This document shows positions 4,514-8,460 of a DNA stretch of 8,460 bases, piece by piece. The notes under the pieces were generated by a model, which was not told the origin of the DNA, made no database searches, and saw nothing but the letters and a program-made list of their open reading frames with translations. Origin of the DNA: SURF-24 sp964537965 (GTDB lineage Bacteria > Bacteroidota > Ignavibacteria > Ignavibacteriales > SURF-24). Position 1 is the stretch's first letter; each line of letters starts with the position of its first letter. The position numbers and the translations under genes are program-made. The DNA lies in contig CAZIDB010000205.1 of NCBI GenBank assembly GCA_964537965.1, forward strand, positions 1 to 8,460, given 5' to 3'.

Positions 4514-5610
4514 TTTTTTAAAGGAAGATCAACAATATTAATTATACAAAGTGAGCCTGCCTCATCTTTAGTAAAAACAGACAGACCATTTTTACAGAAT
4601 TCATTTTTAATCAAACCTAATGCGATATTCTTTTTAAGATTAGGCGAATATACAACAGATGTAATTTTTCCAATTTCTTTTGATTCATAAATGACTGATG
4701 TATTATTTGTTAAACCTTTATCAGTATCAGAGGTTATTCCTTTAAGGTTTCTCTGAACTTTATCGTAGGTATCTAATCTTGCAATCACTTCCTGGCCAAT
4801 ATAACATCCCTTTGTAAAACTTACATCGCTACTTAAACCAATTTCAAGCGGATTGTTGAAATCATTTATTTCATTAGGTACAACCGGTATTCCTTTTTCA
4901 ATTCTGAAAATATTGTAAGCTTCATCGCCAACGATTTTAAAATCAAATACGCTTTTATTATCAAGCATATATCTTATAAGGTTAACCCCGTTTTCCGGAG
5001 TACAGATTATAAAATATTTTTTTACACTGTAGTCAGTCCTTTTAATTATCCAGTAATTAAGTTCATTTAATTTAAAATTACCGACCTGGTCATTTTCACG
5101 GTTCTCTATTTCATTATCGAAAATAAGAGTCATAAAAGAATCAGCCTGAGGGCCGGATAGTTCAAAGACAGAATTCATTGAAGAGATATCATTAAGTTTC
5201 AGATCCTCAAGAGTTATGTACTTATTAATCCAGCTATGCAATTTATTTTTCAACTCAGCACTACCAACAAGCAAAACTTTTTCTTTGAAATTAATGACGA
5301 GGGTTCTGTCAATAATTCTTCCCTTTTCGTTTGTAAATATAGTCCACCTGCTTTCAAAAGGTTTTAAATCCTTAATTGAATTAGTTGTTACCCTGTTAAG
5401 AAAATCCAATGATCCATCTCCGGTAATTTCAAACACGCAGGAATTGGAAAGGTCTTTTAAAGCAACACCTAAAGTTAAAGCATCGTATTCTGCACGGGGA
5501 TTATCGAAAAATTCAAATACCTCAGTCTCCCCTTTTACTTTTGCATTCGGGAAAATACTTTTCAGAAATTCAAATTTCTCATTAACATTATTTTGTTTAA
5601 CCTCGAACAT
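4510..5610 (-). CDS. ygfZ: YgfZ/GcvT-family folate-binding protein
   Basis: YgfZ-type proteins bind tetrahydrofolate and help keep certain Fe-S enzymes active; they share the fold of the glycine-cleavage T protein (GcvT). At 366 residues this is slightly longer than E. coli YgfZ (326). The decisive feature is the YgfZ signature KGCYIGQEVIARL at 267-279 with the conserved Cys269. An N-terminal GcvT-like region has LTLGVALKDLSNSCVFEITGDGSLDFLNRVTTN (46-77) and the segment FTNEKGRIID (92-101). The signature Cys argues against a true aminomethyltransferase. There is no signal peptide. The ATG has GGAGAT as SD, the gene follows the lipoprotein by 19 bp, and it overlaps the adenosyltransferase start by 4 bp. 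The symbol is given by family resemblance. Confidence 0.9.
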   Translation of the reverse strand: MFEVKQNNVNEKFEFLKSIFPNAKVKGETEVFEFFDNPRAEYDALTLGVALKDLSNSCVFEITGDGSLDFLNRVTTNSIKDLKPFESRWTIFTNEKGRIIDRTLVINFKEKVLLVGSAELKNKLHSWINKYITLEDLKLNDISSMNSVFELSGPQADSFMTLIFDNEIENRENDQVGNFKLNELNYWIIKRTDYSVKKYFIICTPENGVNLIRYMLDNKSVFDFKIVGDEAYNIFRIEKGIPVVPNEINDFNNPLEIGLSSDVSFTKGCYIGQEVIARLDTYDKVQRNLKGITSDTDKGLTNNTSVIYESKEIGKITSVVYSPNLKKNIALGLIKNEFCKNGLSVFTKDEAGSLCIINIVDLPLKK

Positions 5611-5629
5611 TTATCTCCATTGAAAAAAA

Positions 5630-6475
5630 TTAATACTCTCTTGTTTGACGCGGATTTCTTGTATTGACGTATAAACTATCTTTTACTTTCCAGACAAACG
5701 CAACCGAATCCGCAGACCTGATTCTCTCTTCCAGATTATAAAAATGGAATTCATAGTAATCCGGGTAAATATCATTGTTAACGTTTGCCATTATTCTTTT
5801 TCTTGCAAGTCCTTCATAGGTCTCCAACAAATGTGGGTATGATTTAATTCCATGAAGCATAAAGAAATTATAATTTCTATGACCCACAATTATTCCATCC
5901 TCAAAATTTGTTTCTATATAAGGTACATTTTTATCTTTCCAGTTTTTAAGCGTCATCCTGTTAAAACCGCCATGAATTGGTATTTGCCGTTCCCAAATTC
6001 TAACAAACTCACCATCCTGGCAAGTAAATAAAGTGAGAAACATAAATGCAGTGCCCAATTTTGTACTGTCAAGATTAATAAAGCTTGAATTGAATCCGGT
6101 TACATTTTTAGGCTCAATTAATCTCTCACTCTGCCTTGATGTAGCTATTACAGCAAAAACATAGTTTTGATCAGATTTATAAAAAATTACGGCAGCCTTG
6201 GGAGTATTATATGTTAATGTCCTTTCAAAATTTACAAGGTAAGAACCAGGCGGATAATTATTAATAATGAATTCTTTCAAAGAAATAGTATCACAGGTGG
6301 TTCTATGCTGTGCCTGTTCAGATTGAACGCCAATATTATATTCCTGAATGTCTTTATCCTTTTGTTCGGAAAAAGCCGCTTCATCTCCTTCAGTTTTTGT
6401 TTCCTCTCCACCGCAGGAAATTAAAGAGACAGAGAGTAAAAGCAAAACTATTAATAGTGAAAAATGATTTTTCAT
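5630..6475 (-). CDS. Putative lipoprotein of unknown function
   Basis: This is a 281-residue protein with a classic lipoprotein signal: basic MKNH, a hydrophobic core (FSLLIVLLLLSVS) and lipobox LISC, placing the acylated Cys at residue 21. A Glu/Lys/Asp-rich tether (about 23-45) follows. The mature part is mixed alpha/beta with several aromatic-rich strands (YVFAVIATSRQ, AFMFLTLFTCQDGEFVRIWE, YNFFMLHGI). There is no further membrane segment and no motif I recognise, so no function is offered. The protein is likely membrane-anchored outside the cytoplasm. The SD is GAGGT, 3 nt from the ATG. It sits 38 bp after the dipeptidase gene and 19 bp before the YgfZ-like gene, so it is probably in the same operon. 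Confidence 0.85.
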   Translation of the reverse strand: MKNHFSLLIVLLLLSVSLISCGGEETKTEGDEAAFSEQKDKDIQEYNIGVQSEQAQHRTTCDTISLKEFIINNYPPGSYLVNFERTLTYNTPKAAVIFYKSDQNYVFAVIATSRQSERLIEPKNVTGFNSSFINLDSTKLGTAFMFLTLFTCQDGEFVRIWERQIPIHGGFNRMTLKNWKDKNVPYIETNFEDGIIVGHRNYNFFMLHGIKSYPHLLETYEGLARKRIMANVNNDIYPDYYEFHFYNLEERIRSADSVAFVWKVKDSLYVNTRNPRQTREY

Positions 6476-6513
6476 TTTACCTCACTAAAAAGTAATTATG
6501 TTTATGTAACTGC

Positions 6514-7878
6514 CTATGATGCAAACTCATCTATAAAATAAGCCGAACTTAGTATTCCTAATTTAAAGTGATTCAGATCCATATGTTCATTTGGCGAATG
6601 AGCATTTTCCGAATCCAAACCAAATCCCATTAGCACTGCAGGAACTTTAAGGTTTTTAGCAAATTCAACAACAATAGGAATTGAGCCGCCTTCTCTCATA
6701 AAAACTGTTTTTTTGCCAAAAGCCTTTTCCATTGCAGATGCCGCTTTCTTTAAAACATTATCTTCCAAAGGAATGATATACGGATTGCCGCCGTGCAAAT
6801 TTTTCACATTGACTTTAACACTTTTTGGAGCAATCGATTTAATATATTTTGTAAACATCTTTGCAATTTTAACCGGGTCTTGTCCCGGAACCAACCGCAT
6901 ACTTATCTTGGCAGAAGCTTTTGAAGGAATAACAGTTTTAGCACCCGCACCGGTAAATCCTCCCCAAATACCGTTACAGTCAAGTGTTGGTCTTGTCCAT
7001 AATTTTTCCAGTGTAGAAAATCCTTTTTCTCCTTCTAATTTTTTAACACCAATTTCCTTTGCAAAATTATTATCAGAGAATTTTAACCTTATAAAATTTT
7101 CTTTTTCTTTTTTAGTTGATGTTAAAACATTATTATAGAAGCCGGGTATTGTAATTTTACCATTCTTGTTTTTCAGTTTTGATATCATATCAGAAAGAAT
7201 GTTAATCGGGTTTGGTGATGGTCCACCGAAACTACCTGAATGCAAATCGTGATCAGGACCTGTTACTTCAACTTCCAGGTAAGCTAAACCTCTCAAAGCA
7301 TAGGTAATAGAAGGCTGCCCTGCTTTAAAGAGAGAAGTATCAGAAATTAATACCGCATCGCATTTTAACAAATCAACATTCTGAAGCAGGAATGATTTTA
7401 AACTTTCACTGCCTATTTCCTCTTCACCTTCAATTACAAATTTTACATTTATCGGAAGGCTTCCGTAACACTTGAAAAAGGCTTCAACACTTTTAACATG
7501 AACATATAACTGCCCTTTATCATCGGTAGCACCGCGTGCCCATATTTTTTCATCTTTAATGATAGGCTCAAACGGAGGATTAGTCCAGAGTTCAACAGGA
7601 TCAACCGGTTGAACATCATAGTGACCATAAATTAACAGTGTTGGTTTTCCCGGAGCGCCAAGCCATTCACCATAAACTATAGGATGATTTTCTGTTTTGA
7701 AAATCTCAATTCTGCTTAACCCGGCAAGCTTTAATCTATCTGCAACAAATTCTGCTGCTTTAACAACGTCTCCACGTGTTTCTGTAAGTGTACTGATACT
7801 TGGTATTTTCAGGAACTCTTTTAATTCTTCTAAGTAATTATCAAAATTATCAAGAATGAAACTTTTAATTTTTTCCAC
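6514..7878 (-). CDS. M20-family metallodipeptidase
   Basis: This 454-residue enzyme belongs to the M20 dipeptidase group (carnosinase/PepV-like), cytoplasmic two-zinc hydrolases of dipeptides. Metal and catalytic residues are visible in order: YGHYDVQP (His86, Asp88), ARGATDDKG (bridging Asp119), EGEEEIGS (general base Glu153, ligand Glu154), LISDTS (Asp180) and ENAHSPNE (His427). His213 in DHDLHSG belongs to the lid/dimerisation domain that completes the active site in this family. LRLVP-type and GGSIP motifs (REGGSIP, 395-401) are also present. The start is GTG (7876-7878): an in-frame stop lies 10 codons upstream and a GAGG SD sits 5 nt before it. It is the first gene of the M20-lipoprotein-YgfZ-adenosyltransferase unit. 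Substrate preference cannot be read from sequence. Confidence 0.95.
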   Translation of the reverse strand: MEKIKSFILDNFDNYLEELKEFLKIPSISTLTETRGDVVKAAEFVADRLKLAGLSRIEIFKTENHPIVYGEWLGAPGKPTLLIYGHYDVQPVDPVELWTNPPFEPIIKDEKIWARGATDDKGQLYVHVKSVEAFFKCYGSLPINVKFVIEGEEEIGSESLKSFLLQNVDLLKCDAVLISDTSLFKAGQPSITYALRGLAYLEVEVTGPDHDLHSGSFGGPSPNPINILSDMISKLKNKNGKITIPGFYNNVLTSTKKEKENFIRLKFSDNNFAKEIGVKKLEGEKGFSTLEKLWTRPTLDCNGIWGGFTGAGAKTVIPSKASAKISMRLVPGQDPVKIAKMFTKYIKSIAPKSVKVNVKNLHGGNPYIIPLEDNVLKKAASAMEKAFGKKTVFMREGGSIPIVVEFAKNLKVPAVLMGFGLDSENAHSPNEHMDLNHFKLGILSSAYFIDEFAS

Positions 7879-7883
7879 AGCAT

Positions 7884-7887
7884 CCTC
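7884..7887 (-). promoter_or_regulatory. Shine-Dalgarno GAGG supporting the GTG start of the dipeptidase
   Basis: On the minus strand GAGG lies 5 nt ahead of the GTG at 7876-7878. No in-frame ATG exists between the upstream stop and this GTG, so GTG is the best start. Confidence 0.7.
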
Positions 7888-7952
7888 GAGAAGGCTTTCA
7901 TTTGGTTAAAAAAATCTTTGAATACTTGAAATGATTTTCAAGAAAACACTCA

Positions 7953-7960
7953 CAAATCTA
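7953..7960 (-). promoter_or_regulatory. Candidate TAnnTTTG promoter element for the dipeptidase operon
   Basis: The minus strand reads TAGATTTG, a full match to the Bacteroidetes -7 element TAnnTTTG. The -33 position has only TTTC instead of TTTG. A start near 7949 would give a leader of about 70 nt. Confidence 0.35.
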
Positions 7961-8009
7961 ATAATAAGAAAGCAGATATGAAACAGGATATCTTCAATAA
8001 ATAAATCCT

Positions 8010-8046
8010 TAAAATACTGCGATACGAATGTGACAGCAGTACTTTA
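8010..8046. repeat. Inverted repeat between the divergent dipeptidase and permease genes
   Basis: TAAAATACTGC (8010-8020) and GCAGTACTTTA (8036-8046) pair at 10 of 11 positions around a 15-nt loop. The repeat lies between the two divergent promoter candidates. There is no T-run long enough for a terminator on either strand. It could be a shared operator, or an end signal for neither gene. Confidence 0.4.
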
Positions 8047-8096
8047 GTCAATATTATTAATTGCCCCACGATCCGGTTCTTATTAATTAAAAGTGA

Positions 8097-8127
8097 TTGT
8101 TAAAACTTAGGTGCTTTGTTATATTTG
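8097..8127 (+). promoter_or_regulatory. Candidate Bacteroidetes-type promoter of the LptF/LptG permease gene
   Basis: TTG (8097-8099), a 20-bp spacer and TATATTTG (8120-8127) form a full match to the TTG...TAnnTTTG promoter. Only 4 nt separate it from the ATG at 8132, so the transcript would start about one base before the start codon. Confidence 0.55.
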
Positions 8128-8131
8128 AGCA

Positions 8132-8460
8132 ATGATTCTATTTCGTTACATATTAAAAAATCATATTGGCCCATTCATATTTTCTCTTGTTACACTAATC
8201 TTCATGCTTCTGTTCAACTTTCTTACAAAGTTTGCAGACAGATTAGTTGGAAAAGGATTAGGCACATGGGTTATAACAAAATTAATTGTTTATAACCTCG
8301 CATGGATGGTTGTACTTGTCGTCCCGATGTCGGTTCTTGTTGCTACTCTCATGGCATACGGCAACATGTCAAACAATAATGAAATCTCAATTATGAAAGC
8401 TTCCGGAATAAGCATTTATAAAATGATTTTACCGCCCTTTCTTGTAAGTATTTTAATTGG
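8132..8460 (+). CDS. LptF/LptG-family permease (partial, runs off right edge)
   Basis: I translated this frame by hand from the ATG at 8132; 109 codons lie in the window. It begins MILFRYILKNHIGPFIFSLV, the usual N-terminal pattern of LptF/LptG (YjgP/YjgQ) proteins. A first membrane segment covers about 12-33 and a second about 51-76. The conserved cytoplasmic stretch NEISIMKASGISIYKMILPPF (83-103) leads into a third segment. These proteins are the membrane partners of LptB in the ABC transporter that pulls lipopolysaccharide out of the inner membrane, so the organism probably has an outer membrane. With only the N-terminal third visible I cannot decide between LptF and LptG. There is no SD ahead of the ATG; a promoter-like element ends 4 nt upstream, suggesting a leaderless message. 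Confidence 0.88.
   Translation, partial: MILFRYILKNHIGPFIFSLVTLIFMLLFNFLTKFADRLVGKGLGTWVITKLIVYNLAWMVVLVVPMSVLVATLMAYGNMSNNNEISIMKASGISIYKMILPPFLVSILI

Noticed and set aside
4510..5610. Glycine-cleavage T protein (gcvT) for the folate-binding gene
   Set aside because: The KGCYIGQE signature with its Cys is diagnostic of YgfZ-type proteins, and no other glycine-cleavage genes are nearby.
5216..5623. Plus-strand frame of 135 codons opposite the YgfZ-like gene
   Set aside because: The opposite strand encodes a clear YgfZ-family protein; this is an antisense shadow.
6713..7138. Plus-strand frame of 141 codons opposite the dipeptidase gene
   Set aside because: It is antisense to a well-supported M20 enzyme with all metal ligands.

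Overview
The window is about 8.4 kb of A+T-rich bacterial DNA. It most likely comes from the Ignavibacteria/Chlorobi/Bacteroidetes side of the tree. The evidence is a tmRNA tag reading GEYNYALAA (Gly-Glu tags ending NYALAA are typical of Bacteroidetes relatives), promoter-like TTG-N20-TAnnTTTG elements of the Bacteroidetes type, and a permease of the LptF/LptG family, which points to a Gram-negative envelope. Several genes also carry strong Shine-Dalgarno (SD) sequences (AAGGAGGT, AGGAGG, GAGG). That is unusual for true Bacteroidetes and fits Ignavibacteria better. The lineage is an inference. A run of 100 N shows this is a draft scaffold.

Left part (1-2339, all minus strand), in transcription order: dapF (diaminopimelate epimerase), then with no gap a 99-residue ABM-like ferredoxin-fold protein. 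After a 140-bp spacer holding a candidate operator and promoter come a membrane-anchored TPR protein and a PHP-domain phosphoesterase that runs off the left edge.

Middle (2340-3533): a 347-bp divergent intergenic region with four copies of TTTAGATA arranged as two inverted repeats, then a lone plus-strand gene for a SpoIIAA-like (STAS/SEC14-type) protein. A 355-bp non-coding stretch follows. It ends in a G+C-richer, palindrome-rich patch at the assembly gap.

Right part (3534-7878, minus strand): a compact run of an M20 metallodipeptidase (GTG start), a lipoprotein of unknown function, a YgfZ/GcvT-type folate-binding protein, a PduO-type cob(I)alamin adenosyltransferase (ATGA overlap with the previous gene) and, 30 bp further on, the tmRNA gene ssrA. 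The ssrA 3' end lies 5 nt from the gap. From 8132 on the plus strand starts an LptF/LptG-family permease that runs off the right edge.

Most genes are housekeeping: lysine/peptidoglycan precursor synthesis, ribosome rescue, cobalamin activation, Fe-S/folate maintenance and envelope lipid export. I see no clear new multi-gene system. The best leads are non-coding: the TTTAGATA cluster, the paired TTACCCGGTAA-like sites, near-leaderless promoter arrangements at dapF and the permease gene, and the ssrA/gap junction as a possible integration site.
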